Source: UBA7359 sp964523895 (GTDB lineage: Bacteria > Pseudomonadota > Gammaproteobacteria > Eutrophobiales > Eutrophobiaceae). From it: DNA of 16,361 nucleotides. Where the stretch lies: assembly GCA_964523895.1 (NCBI GenBank), contig CAZGBJ010000038.1, forward strand, positions 1-16,361, read 5' to 3'. Position numbers and translations under genes: made by a program. Numbering within the stretch: the first letter of the stretch is position 1; every line of letters starts with the position of its first letter. A model generated the notes under the pieces. That model did no database searches and was not told the origin of the DNA. It worked only from the letters and a program-made list of their open reading frames with translations. Below, piece by piece: positions 1 through 8,200 of this stretch.

Positions 1-145
1 ATATTTAGGTTAATTTATCTACATTTGCTACATCTACCGCATCAAGGTGTGGCAATCACCTTTAAATAATGTAGCACCATCAGGCTAGCTACATATCAAT
101 AACACTGATACATATTAATTATGTAGCAAATGCAGGTTATTTACC
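1..145. other. Non-coding AT-rich left end
   Basis: I see no gene here. A 12-base inverted repeat pairs CATTTGCTACAT (22-33) with ATGTAGCAAATG (121-132), and the shorter word ATGTAGCA also occurs at about 69-76. No promoter or known regulatory element can be assigned; it may precede a gene beyond the window. Confidence 0.4.
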
Positions 146-174
146 AAAAAACTTTTATCTAAAGTAGATAAAAG
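146..174 (-). terminator. Putative intrinsic terminator after gmhB
   Basis: A perfect 10-base inverted repeat (CTTTTATCTA at 152-161 and its complement at 165-174) with a 3-base loop is followed on the minus strand by six T residues (146-151). It starts about 45 bases past the gmhB stop, where the operon should end. The stem is AT-rich, so it would be a weak terminator. Confidence 0.5.
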
Positions 175-218
175 TAGAGATTTATCTTTATCTTAGTAAA
201 TACAATAAAAAATCAACT

Positions 219-755
219 TCATTTCATCATTGGAATTACTTCAAACAGGGTCGATAAAACCAAGGGGTCGGATTTATCTTGTTTCTTGGGATTTAACAAA
301 AAATTATTACCTACACCTGCAGCTAAACCCGCTTCAATATCACTAATTTTATCACCAATCAGAATAGAACTACTTAAATCTAGATTTAGCTCTAGTTCTG
401 CTTTTAGAATCATTCCCGGTTTTGGCTTTCTGCAATCAGCACCTTTTTTGTAATAGCCAATACCACCTTCAAGATGAAATGGACAAAAATATACAGCATC
501 AATTTTCCCGCCGTGTTTGACAAACTTGTCTTTCATCCAGCTCATCAATTCATAGAAATCAGTTTCACTATAATAACCTTTGCCAATACCTGCTTGATTG
601 GTTATAACAACAACCATGAATTTTTCTTTTTTTGCCTTTTCAACCAATTCAAATATACCGTCAACAAACACAATATCATCTGGTTTATACACATACCCAT
701 AATCCACATTAATTACGCCATCACGATCTAGAAAAAGTGCACGATTGGCTGCCAA
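219..755 (-). CDS. gmhB: D-glycero-D-manno-heptose 1,7-bisphosphate 7-phosphatase GmhB
   Basis: HAD-superfamily phosphatase removing the 7-phosphate from heptose 1,7-bisphosphate, between the HddA and HddC steps. The 178-residue protein has the nucleophile motif FLDRDGVIN with D10 and D12, ITNQAGIGKGYYSE (51-64), CRKPKPGM (108-115) and IGDKISDIEAG with D135 and D139. The metal-binding loop looks altered: C91, H94 and C108 are present, but the position corresponding to the first Cys of the usual CDCRKP is Ala107 and the Cys-His spacing differs from E. coli GmhB. The start is TTG at 755, two bases after the hddC stop, with AGGA about 10 bases upstream; no nearby in-frame ATG exists. It is the last gene of the cluster in the window. 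Confidence 0.9.
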   Translation of the reverse strand: MAANRALFLDRDGVINVDYGYVYKPDDIVFVDGIFELVEKAKKEKFMVVVITNQAGIGKGYYSETDFYELMSWMKDKFVKHGGKIDAVYFCPFHLEGGIGYYKKGADCRKPKPGMILKAELELNLDLSSSILIGDKISDIEAGLAAGVGNNFLLNPKKQDKSDPLVLSTLFEVIPMMK

Positions 756-757
756 AA

Positions 758-1444
758 TTACAATCCTGCCAATTCAGTTTGGGCAAGTGCGTAATCAACT
801 GGCACACCAATATCAATGAAGCGGCCTTGCATGATGAATCCGTCAAGCCTTATATTCTGAAGGTTTTTAATGAAAAACTCAATTTCTATGGAAAAAGGCT
901 GTCCTAGAGGAAATTCATCTAATCCATCATTTGGAAGCACATAACAGCCTGCATTAATCAAACCTAAGCCAGACTGACCCTTCTCAAGAAAAGCGATTAC
1001 ACGACCATCACTCATTTCCACTCTACCGAAACGAGCAGTATCAGGAACCTCGCGTACTACAATCATGGGGTTATTATTTCTTTGCCACAACTTCTCTAGC
1101 TCATCAACTTCAAGCTCAAGATAAGTATCCCCATTAAAAATAAAAGCATGATCTTCCTCGCAGTGCGCTAATGCTGCACGAATCGCCCCTCCAGTACCTA
1201 ATGGCTGGTTTTCTACTTCATAAATTAATTCCATTCCTAGATAATTATCACCAAAATGTGAGCTAATTTTTTCAGACATAAAACCAAGCGATAAAATAAC
1301 CCTAGAAAAGCCTTTAGCGGCCAACATAGAAAGCAATATTTCGAGAAAAGGTCGCCCTGCAACAGGTGCCATCGGTTTAGGTAAATCAGGCACTACCTCT
1401 TTCAAGCGAGTGCCGAAACCGCCTGCCAATACAATTGCCTCCAT
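758..1444 (-). CDS. hddC: D-glycero-alpha-D-manno-heptose 1-phosphate guanylyltransferase HddC
   Basis: Nucleotidyltransferase that couples heptose 1-phosphate with GTP to give GDP-D-glycero-alpha-D-manno-heptose. The 228-residue protein has the pyrophosphorylase loop LAGGFGTRLKEVVPDLPKPM (6-25) with K23 in the conserved position, PLGTGGAI (81-88) and the metal-site FNGDTYLE (103-110). It is short and lacks any C-terminal beta-helix, as in the HddC/WcbM group. ATG at 1444 (TGATG with gmhA) is preferred over the TTG one codon earlier. GDP rather than another nucleotide is inferred from the adjacent hddA, gmhA, gmhB and dmhA-like genes; the fold alone does not prove it. Confidence 0.87.
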   Translation of the reverse strand: MEAIVLAGGFGTRLKEVVPDLPKPMAPVAGRPFLEILLSMLAAKGFSRVILSLGFMSEKISSHFGDNYLGMELIYEVENQPLGTGGAIRAALAHCEEDHAFIFNGDTYLELEVDELEKLWQRNNNPMIVVREVPDTARFGRVEMSDGRVIAFLEKGQSGLGLINAGCYVLPNDGLDEFPLGQPFSIEIEFFIKNLQNIRLDGFIMQGRFIDIGVPVDYALAQTELAGL

Positions 1445-2028
1445 CAACTAGGCGCCTTAAAAATTGCATTTTCAACCAAACCGCAAAGGATGTGACCAAT
1501 GACCAAATGCCCTTCCTGAATCTTAGGCGTATCACTAGAGGGAATCTCTATCAAATAATCACAGAGGGACTGCATAGGCCCACCACGATTTCCCGTGAGT
1601 CCGATACAAATTAACCCTCTTGCACGAGCCTCTTCAAAAGCACACGTAATATTAGGCGATATACCAGAGGTAGAATAGCCAATAAATATATCTCCCTTAT
1701 TACCATGTGCTTGAACTTGACGAGAAAAAAGTTTCTTATAACCATAGTCGTTACCAATAGCTGTGAGTATTGATGTATCAGTAGTCAAAGCTATCGCAGG
1801 CAATCCAGGTCGATCAATTGCAAAGCGGCTCACAAATTCTCCAGCTATATGCTGTGCATCTGCCGCACTGCCTCCATTACCCGCTAATAGAATTTTTCCA
1901 TCCCGTTGTAATGATTTAATACAAGCATTAGCCGCCTCTTGCACGGTTAAAATCAAACCTTCATCAGCAAACATTGCAGACATGACTTGTTGCGCCTCAT
2001 CTATCTGGACTGAAATATACTGCTTCAT
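1444..2028 (-). CDS. gmhA: Sedoheptulose 7-phosphate isomerase GmhA
   Basis: First step of heptose synthesis: isomerises sedoheptulose 7-phosphate to D-glycero-D-manno-heptose 7-phosphate in the cytoplasm. The 194-residue SIS-domain protein has GNGGSAADAQH (50-60) with IAGEFV including a conserved Glu at 64, STSGISPN in the phosphate-binding loop, and the C-terminal DTPKIQEGHLVIGHILCGLVE segment typical of GmhA. The start at 2028 gives an ATGA junction with hddA and has GGAG at proper spacing; the ORF could open 4 codons earlier at 2040. Its TGA shares one base with the hddC ATG (TGATG). It is likely a cluster-specific copy supplying the GDP-heptose route. Confidence 0.94.
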   Translation of the reverse strand: MKQYISVQIDEAQQVMSAMFADEGLILTVQEAANACIKSLQRDGKILLAGNGGSAADAQHIAGEFVSRFAIDRPGLPAIALTTDTSILTAIGNDYGYKKLFSRQVQAHGNKGDIFIGYSTSGISPNITCAFEEARARGLICIGLTGNRGGPMQSLCDYLIEIPSSDTPKIQEGHLVIGHILCGLVENAIFKAPS

Positions 2029-3053
2029 CCTATTCTCCATGTTTGTGCGCCATGTTTAGTGAAGTGGCAGTTACTCACCTGCCCATTAAATCTTTCAAGA
2101 GCTCTAACAACATCCATACGTTTCTCTGGGGGCACAAAGAACATCATGAATCCTCCGCCACCTGCGCCAGAAACTTTGCCAGCCATGGCGCCAGCGTTAA
2201 TTGCAGCGTTATATATTTCATCAATATGTAGATTAGATACTGTTGTTGCCGAACGTTTCTTACTTTCCCAGCCTTTACGCATTGAAACTACTATTCCATC
2301 AAAATCGCCTCTAAGTATGCACTCCTTCATAGTCAAAGCCTCATTCTTAATACCGTGCATCGCTTCTACAGCATCAGTTAATCCAGATTTCACATTCTTA
2401 CTTTGATCCTCAATAATCTTGGCAGATTCACGAGAGACACCTGTGTAAAATAGCAATAGCGAGGCTTCTAGTTCACATATAATCCAGTTCTTAATTCGTA
2501 GTGGATTAATAACAGCACGCTCATCTGCATAAAACTCCATAAAATTAAAGCCACCAAAGGTTGCTGAATACTGATCTTGCCTACCACCTTGCAAGCCACA
2601 ATCCACACGCTCAATTTTAAAAGCCAAATGTGCAATGGTGTAATCATCCAAAGGTAAGTTCAGTAACTCAGAAAAAGCACTAATCATTGCCACCACCAAT
2701 GTAGATGAAGAGCCTAAACCAGACCCTACAGGCGCATCACAAAACGTACTTAACTCCATCGAAATAGGCTTTCCACCGTTGTAATGCTGGATCATATAGT
2801 TATAGACCACCTTGTGCAGATCGAGCTTGCCGTTCAATAGTAACGGCTCATCAACAGCCTTAACCTTTTCTGTCTGCTGATCCGTAGCCACAAAACGTAC
2901 CACTGACTCATCCAACGTCTTAATAACCGCATAGGCATAACGATCAATGGTGGCATTAAGGACATACCCACCATGAATGTCGCAATAAGGGAAGACATCG
3001 GTACCACCACCGGCAAGACCAAGGCGAAGTGGAGCGCGTGCTCTTACTATCAT
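2025..3053 (-). CDS. hddA: D-glycero-alpha-D-manno-heptose 7-phosphate kinase HddA (GHMP kinase)
   Basis: Phosphorylates heptose 7-phosphate at C1 in the alpha configuration, the branch leading to GDP-heptose rather than to the ADP-heptose of LPS core. The 342-residue GHMP kinase has the typical start RARAPLRLGLAGGGTDV (4-20), the ATP-binding PVGSGLGSSST (108-118) and the C-terminal motif KVSGAGGGGFMMFFVP. The GGGTDV start with DIHGGYVLNATIDRYAY is characteristic of the HddA/WcbL group. The ATG at 3053 follows a 49-base spacer containing only a weak GGAA. Its TGA overlaps the gmhA start as ATGA. Intact and normal in length. Confidence 0.92.
   Translation of the reverse strand: MIVRARAPLRLGLAGGGTDVFPYCDIHGGYVLNATIDRYAYAVIKTLDESVVRFVATDQQTEKVKAVDEPLLLNGKLDLHKVVYNYMIQHYNGGKPISMELSTFCDAPVGSGLGSSSTLVVAMISAFSELLNLPLDDYTIAHLAFKIERVDCGLQGGRQDQYSATFGGFNFMEFYADERAVINPLRIKNWIICELEASLLLFYTGVSRESAKIIEDQSKNVKSGLTDAVEAMHGIKNEALTMKECILRGDFDGIVVSMRKGWESKKRSATTVSNLHIDEIYNAAINAGAMAGKVSGAGGGGFMMFFVPPEKRMDVVRALERFNGQVSNCHFTKHGAQTWRIG
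2035..2038 (-). promoter_or_regulatory. Shine-Dalgarno GGAG deciding the gmhA start
   Basis: Minus strand GGAG with a 6-base spacer before ATG at 2028. The in-frame ATG at 2040 overlaps this site itself, so 2028 (ATGA overlap with the hddA stop) is the better start. Confidence 0.65.
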
Positions 3054-3102
3054 TATTTATATTCCAAATTTTTCATACCAATACAATAACTCATCCAACT
3101 AA

Positions 3103-4134
3103 TCACCTATTCAAAGGTATTTTTCCTTTAGCAATCTCATCTCTCCAGTGATTCAGTAAGTCACTAAACATCTGTCGAACTGGTATTTCTGGTTTCCAGT
3201 TAATAACAGATTTTATTTTTGAATTATCAAACATTTGATAATCAGCATCAATTGGACGCAACCTATCAGTATCAGTCACAACTTTAATATCTTGTCGTGT
3301 ACTCATACTCAAAATAAGTTCAATAACTTCAGGAAGTTTAAAAGCTTCTTCCCCAGCAATATTGAAATAGTCACCACACTTAATATTTCCTTTCTCACTT
3401 TCCTCAAGAAGCATAAAATAGGCTTTGACCGCATCCCGAGCATCTTGAAAAGTTCGTGTGCTCGACAAATTACCCACCTCAATAATGGGCTCCTGCAATC
3501 CAGCCTCAATCATGGCTATTTGCTTGGCAACAGTGCTCTCAAAAAAAACATCACTCCGCCGAGGACCAGAATGAGTCCCCATTCTTGTTATAAACGTTCG
3601 TATCCCATAAGCTTCTCCGTAAAATTGCCCCAGATAATCCGTTCCAATTTTGCTAATACTGTAGGGGCTCGCACCATGAAAAGCAGTATATTCTGCTAAA
3701 GCTACGCCGGGTTTTGCCTTGCCATACACCTCACTTGATGAGCACACATGCACAACAGGATCATATCCATCATTTTCCTTAAGTTGCCGAATGTTCTCAA
3801 GAAGATTCGCCGTGCCAATAATATTGGTCTGCAACGTCTCAATTGGAATATTGAACGATGTTTTAGGATAGGATTGTGCGGCTAGATGTGAAATAAACTC
3901 AGGCCTCACATCTCGCAACATTCTTGATATCGCTGTCGAATCGTTCAAATCGGCATAATAGATGCTAATTCTCTCATTCTTATTAATTCTGTCAGCCAAA
4001 TGATATAAATTATCCATTGGCTCCTGCCAACGCATCATCCCAACCACATCATAGTCTGTGCTTTCCAATATGTAATCCGCTAACTGCGATCCTACCTGAC
4101 CAGTTATTCCCGTTATTATTATTTTTTTACTCAT
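3103..4134 (-). CDS. dmhA: GDP-D-glycero-D-manno-heptose 4,6-dehydratase (GDP-mannose dehydratase family)
   Basis: Predicted to turn GDP-D-glycero-D-manno-heptose into GDP-6-deoxy-4-keto-heptose. The 343-residue extended SDR has GITGQVGS (9-16), SSSEVYGK (132-139) with catalytic Ser/Glu, and Y158 and K162 in YSISK. It differs from ordinary GDP-mannose dehydratase at THSGPRRSDVFFESTVAKQ and GNLSSTRTFQDARDAVKAY, where mannose enzymes usually have a NHESPRRGETFV and GNLDAKRDWGHAKDYV pattern. It also has RPIDADYQMFDNSKI near the end. From memory these match the heptose-type branch (DmhA of Yersinia, WcbK of Burkholderia). The immediate neighbours hddA, gmhA, hddC and gmhB make GDP-heptose, which supports this. 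The ATG has GGAG 7 bases upstream. A GDP-mannose or other hexose substrate is the main alternative. Confidence 0.78.
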   Translation of the reverse strand: MSKKIIITGITGQVGSQLADYILESTDYDVVGMMRWQEPMDNLYHLADRINKNERISIYYADLNDSTAISRMLRDVRPEFISHLAAQSYPKTSFNIPIETLQTNIIGTANLLENIRQLKENDGYDPVVHVCSSSEVYGKAKPGVALAEYTAFHGASPYSISKIGTDYLGQFYGEAYGIRTFITRMGTHSGPRRSDVFFESTVAKQIAMIEAGLQEPIIEVGNLSSTRTFQDARDAVKAYFMLLEESEKGNIKCGDYFNIAGEEAFKLPEVIELILSMSTRQDIKVVTDTDRLRPIDADYQMFDNSKIKSVINWKPEIPVRQMFSDLLNHWRDEIAKGKIPLNR

Positions 4135-4171
4135 TTGACTCCTTAAAACTTAAAAATCGATATTAATTCAA

Positions 4172-5029
4172 CTAGCCTGATACAAATTCTATTTTCGCTG
4201 CATCAAGCAAACTACGAGCTGGTTGTCCAAGCAACTTGGACAAAATTGGTGATGTCATTGCAATAATTTTAGGTCGATTCTTAAAAAACGCTTCTTCAGG
4301 TTCTGTTACCTTAAACCTCAAACTAGGGATTCCAGCACTCTTCAAACATTCAGCGAAATCTATTCTTGAAAGTACTTCAGGTCCACCAAAATTAATCACT
4401 TGTTGTGGAAACTCGTCCCAGCGTTCAGCCAGAGCAAGAGCGCCATCAACAACATCATCACGATGAACAATTGCCCGATAAAAGGGATGGAATAGATCCG
4501 CTTCCTCTCCACGTTCCTCGCATCCGATCAAATACTTAGTAAATTTATCTTCTCGCGAAAACACATATGAAAGCCTGATAGATTTGAAGAGTGGGTTGCC
4601 TAAAAAACGTTTCTCCACCTCATGCTTCATTTCGGCATATTCTCCCGATGGATTGCTTTCTGAGGATTCATCAAATGCATCGCTACGTTCGCCATAGACC
4701 GTGTCACTAGAGAAAAAAACTACCCGCCCACCACGACCCATCACCTTGGTAATAAATGCTGATGTACCTGTCACATTCACCGCCCAAGCGCGGTCATGTT
4801 CATTAGTGCAAATATCAGGAGCAGAAAGCGCAGCAGTTAAGAAAATAACACTATCGGGACCAATAATCCTGTAGTCAAAATCAGAGGGAGAATCAAGAAG
4901 GAGTTGGAGAAAGCCACTTTTACCGGTAGTAGACGTTCCACATGCAGAACAATATATCTTTGCCTTACTCAACAATGCATTGCCCAGATACCCTGTCGCG
5001 CCAACAATAAATATTTGATTATTATTCAT
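4172..5029 (-). CDS. NAD(P)-dependent SDR epimerase/reductase, candidate GDP-6-deoxy-4-keto-heptose reductase (DmhB-like)
   Basis: Extended short-chain dehydrogenase of 285 residues. The Rossmann motif GATGYLG is at 10-16, VIFLTAALSAPDIC (about 61-74) is the strand-4 region, SSDTVYGE is at 107-114, and the catalytic pair is Y131 and K135 in YAEMK. This is the organisation of RmlD/Rmd-type sugar-nucleotide reductases and epimerases. It sits directly before a GDP-heptose 4,6-dehydratase and four GDP-heptose genes, so the simplest role is the 4-keto reduction giving GDP-6-deoxy-D-manno-heptose; a 3- or 5-epimerase role is possible. The ATG at 5029 is chosen because the longer frame begins with TTG at 5044 without a usable ribosome site. 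Even so, no good Shine-Dalgarno precedes 5029, suggesting coupling to the overlapping GMC relic. The 3' end is 37 bases from the next start. Confidence 0.65.
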   Translation of the reverse strand: MNNNQIFIVGATGYLGNALLSKAKIYCSACGTSTTGKSGFLQLLLDSPSDFDYRIIGPDSVIFLTAALSAPDICTNEHDRAWAVNVTGTSAFITKVMGRGGRVVFFSSDTVYGERSDAFDESSESNPSGEYAEMKHEVEKRFLGNPLFKSIRLSYVFSREDKFTKYLIGCEERGEEADLFHPFYRAIVHRDDVVDGALALAERWDEFPQQVINFGGPEVLSRIDFAECLKSAGIPSLRFKVTEPEEAFFKNRPKIIAMTSPILSKLLGQPARSLLDAAKIEFVSG

Positions 5030-5231
5030 GAAGATGTTCTGCAAGCCTCAGCGCCAAAGCCACAATAGTCAGCGTTGGATTAGAGTAACCAACAGTTGGA
5101 AAAACACTGGAGCCACAAACATAGACATCATTGACACCAAATACTTTTAAATTCTTATCTACGACGCCAGCAAATAAACCATAAATAAAATCTCTCCGAC
5201 TTAAGCTATATATCAATTTTTTTTTAGTCAC
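5022..5231 (-). pseudogene. GMC-family oxidoreductase relic: Tat-like start joined to the C-terminal end
   Basis: A 69-residue frame. The last ~48 residues, from VVDKNLKVFGVNDVYVCGSS through NPTLTIVALALRLAEHL, are the very end of the GMC oxidoreductase C-terminal domain (FAD enzymes normally over 500 residues). The FAD-binding N-terminal domain and nearly all of the substrate domain are absent, so it cannot be an active enzyme. The first ~20 residues carry SLSRRDFIYGLFAG, resembling a twin-arginine export motif (SRRxFLK). This suggests an in-frame deletion that kept the start of an exported oxidoreductase, or of a neighbouring Tat-type small subunit, and the GMC end. The GTG start has AGGAG 6 bases upstream. 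The TAA stop lies inside the next gene's start region (8-base overlap), and that gene lacks a good ribosome site of its own, so translation of the relic may feed it. Confidence 0.75.
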
Positions 5232-5284
5232 TGACAACTCCTACTGTCATTCAACAATGTGTTACTCCAAATTAGTTCGTTCAT
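5228..5284 (-). pseudogene. Possible 18-codon ORF remnant between the giant gene and the GMC relic
   Basis: An ATG at 5284 preceded by AGGAGAGG (5288-5295) opens an 18-residue frame, MNELIWSNTLLNDSRSCQ, that stops with TGA overlapping the GTG start of the next ORF (GTGA). A strong ribosome site plus a coupled junction on such a short frame looks like the start and junction of a gene whose body was lost, or a small leader ORF. It resembles no family I recognise. Translation is uncertain. Confidence 0.3.
5238..5242 (-). promoter_or_regulatory. Shine-Dalgarno AGGAG before the GMC relic
   Basis: Minus strand AGGAG, 6 bases ahead of GTG at 5231-5229. It supports GTG as the start of the shortened ORF rather than the in-frame TTG at 5237, which would sit directly against the site. 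Its presence suggests that the relic is still translated. Confidence 0.55.
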
Positions 5285-5299
5285 ATTCCTCTCCTATTC

Positions 5300-8200
5300 T
5301 CACCGTTTACTTGCTCGAAAAACAATCTGACCACCACCAAAATGCCCAAACTCTGCTGAAATATAGGTATCCACGCTCACACCTGAAAACCCTGCTACTT
5401 TCATCAGTTCCAATATATCCCAACCGAAATCTGTAAATACGAGCGAGCCATCTGCTGAAACTGGATTGCCATGGTAGGCTTCAGGCAATAGGTGTTCCAC
5501 TTGGCCGTTATCAAGCTGTGCACGAATGACCGATTCATCCATGCCGCTATGAAATGGAATCGTTGCCAACATTACTCCACCAGATTTAAGCACACGAGCG
5601 CACTCAGCAAATGCTTTTACGGGATGAGGCACATGTTCAAACACATCGTTACTCACAATCAAGTCAAGTTGTGAGTCAGAGAAACTTAAGTTTTCAACAT
5701 CTTCGTGTCGAATACCTTTTACGATTGTTCCCCCTTCATATTCATAGCCGAGATATTCACTGCCAACAAGGTTATGCTCTTTGAATTTTGATATTGCCCA
5801 GTTGTAGATAGGGGTAACCTGCTCCATAAAGTAAACATTCTGATTTTTATTGTTAGATAGATTTTGGTTTATTAAGGTTGCAACAAGGCGCTGTCTATTA
5901 TTCATTCCACATAATGGACACTCCATACGTTCACGCCAGTTAGGTATCCAGCTATTAGTGTTACGTTGCCCGCCAGATTGCATATCCACCAAAAAAGGCA
6001 CCTTTTTATTACATGGCACACAGAAACCATCTACTGTAAACGCTTCGGCGTTAGCAGCAGCAACTAGCTGCTTCTCAATAGCTCTAGTTTTGGTTATCTC
6101 TTCGCCTTGCAAGAGCTGTTCGTACTCTTTTCTATTTTTAACTGAGGCAATAGACTCAAGAGTCTTTTCTGTTGAAGGTTTTGCTTCTGAGCCATTCCAT
6201 TCAGAATAAAGAGTTAGAGTATATACATTGCGTGTTACGTTTAGGCTCAAGTCAGCAACAATAGCTGCCAATATGCTCCACGCTGCTTCCGATCCCCATG
6301 CTTGGTCTGCAAACATAACCCCATTTTCGCTTATGCGACTCCATAATGATTCATCTTGGTAAAGATTTGCAATAGTGCTGGCAAAATCTTCTGCACCATC
6401 AGCCACGAGGATATCTTCGCCATTATTAAGTGACATTCCTTCTGCTGCCAATGATGTCGCTACAACCGGCAAGCCTACTGCCATAGCCGTACCAATTTTG
6501 CCTTTGATGCCAGCCCCATAACGTAGTGGCGCAACTGAAACACGTATTTTGTCGAGAAATGGCGTAAGGTCTTCAACAAAACCAGTGATGATAATGTCTT
6601 CCGATGCTAGTGCTTGTATGTCAGCTGGTGGCTTGCTACCTACGGCATAGAAGTGTATCCCTGGTAGCTGTTTACGTAATAAGGGCATAATTTCGGTGGC
6701 GAAGTAATGCACCGCATCCACATTGGGGGTATGTTGATAGCCCCCAACAAAGACGATGTCTCGGCGATCAGCAAAGGTTTTATTTGTCCCTGGTATATCC
6801 ATGATCAATGGAAACACATGCAACTTAGCATCTGGCAGCATAGGCTGAAGAAGTTCAAGTTCAGCAGTACTATGTACAATGCATGCGTCAGTAGCACGAA
6901 TTACTGCTAGTTCACGTTGCTTCATTTCATCTGCCGCTTTTTGTTTAGCCATGCTTGATTGAAGTTCGGCTTCACGCGACATCCGCAGGAAATGCAAGTC
7001 AACAGTGTGGAAAAGCACCTTTACTTTTGGGCAAAATTTCCTAATAGATTTTAGATGACGTTCAACGACTCCCGGCCGGAATAAGAAAGCTAGATCGTAG
7101 CGATTTTCATATTCTTTCAAATGCTGCTCAACACTGGTGACATAAGGTGCATATAGTACTTCAATACCTGCTCGTTGCAATGCTGTGGTGTAATCAGGCA
7201 TGTAGAGGAAATTGTCTTCAGGGATGAAGGTGACCTGGAAATTCATTTCTCGTAATAATAACAAGAGATTGAATACGGTTACCGAGCCAGCATCTTGATT
7301 AGGCATAGGCGTGCAGTGATCAATTACCAAAACACGGCGGGTTGAGCGACGATCTTTTGCATTGTCTGCATCTACACCTGGCACCTGGTGTGCTTGCAAT
7401 CGTTCTTGCCAGCGTGTGAATAATTTTTTGCTGTTATCTATTTGGTATACTTTGGTGCCTTGACTTGTGTCCGTCCCAGAAGTAATACCTTCATAGTGGA
7501 TAACGGTTGATAGAGGTTGGTAAATTACCCGGTAGCCTTTGTCTCGAATTTTAAGAGCAAGGTCAGAGTCTTCACAATAGGCTGGTAGATAATGCTCATC
7601 AAAACCTCCTAGCTCACCAAAAAGTGTCTTAGGAATCATTATAGATGCGCCTGAACAATAATCGACTTCTCTGGCGTAGTTGTAGATGGGAAGTGCTGGT
7701 TCTTGAAATCGGCCAAAATTCCATGCACTGCCATCTTGCCATATTATACCGCCAGCTTCTTGCAATCGCCCATCGGAGTAGACTAATTTGGAGCCCGCCA
7801 GTCCAGTACCAGGAAACTCACTAAAAGTGCGTAGCAGTTCATCTAACCAGCCGCTGGTGACTTGGGTGTCGTTATTCAGAAAGTAAAGGTAGTCACCTTT
7901 AGCTTCACTTACTCCAGTATTACACGAGCGTATAAATCCCTGATTTTGTTCGTTACGTACTAAGCGGATGCCTTTAACTTTTGACAATACATCAAATGAG
8001 TTATCTGGCGAACAGTCATCGACTACGATTAGTTCAAATGCTGCTTGTGGTAAATTATCTATGATGGATGTGAGACATTGTAACGTATAGTCAATCTGGC
8101 CATAGATAGGAATGATAATCGTAACCAGCGGGCTATCAGAGGTGGGGATTACTAAATCAGCTGAAGAAATAAGCGTAACGCCAGGTTCCTCGTTGACAGG

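Noticed and set aside
3235..3699. Plus-strand open frame of 154 codons
   Set aside because: It lies entirely antisense to the well-supported dehydratase gene, has no recognisable domain, and every clear gene is on the other strand. The other plus-strand frames were dismissed for the same reason.
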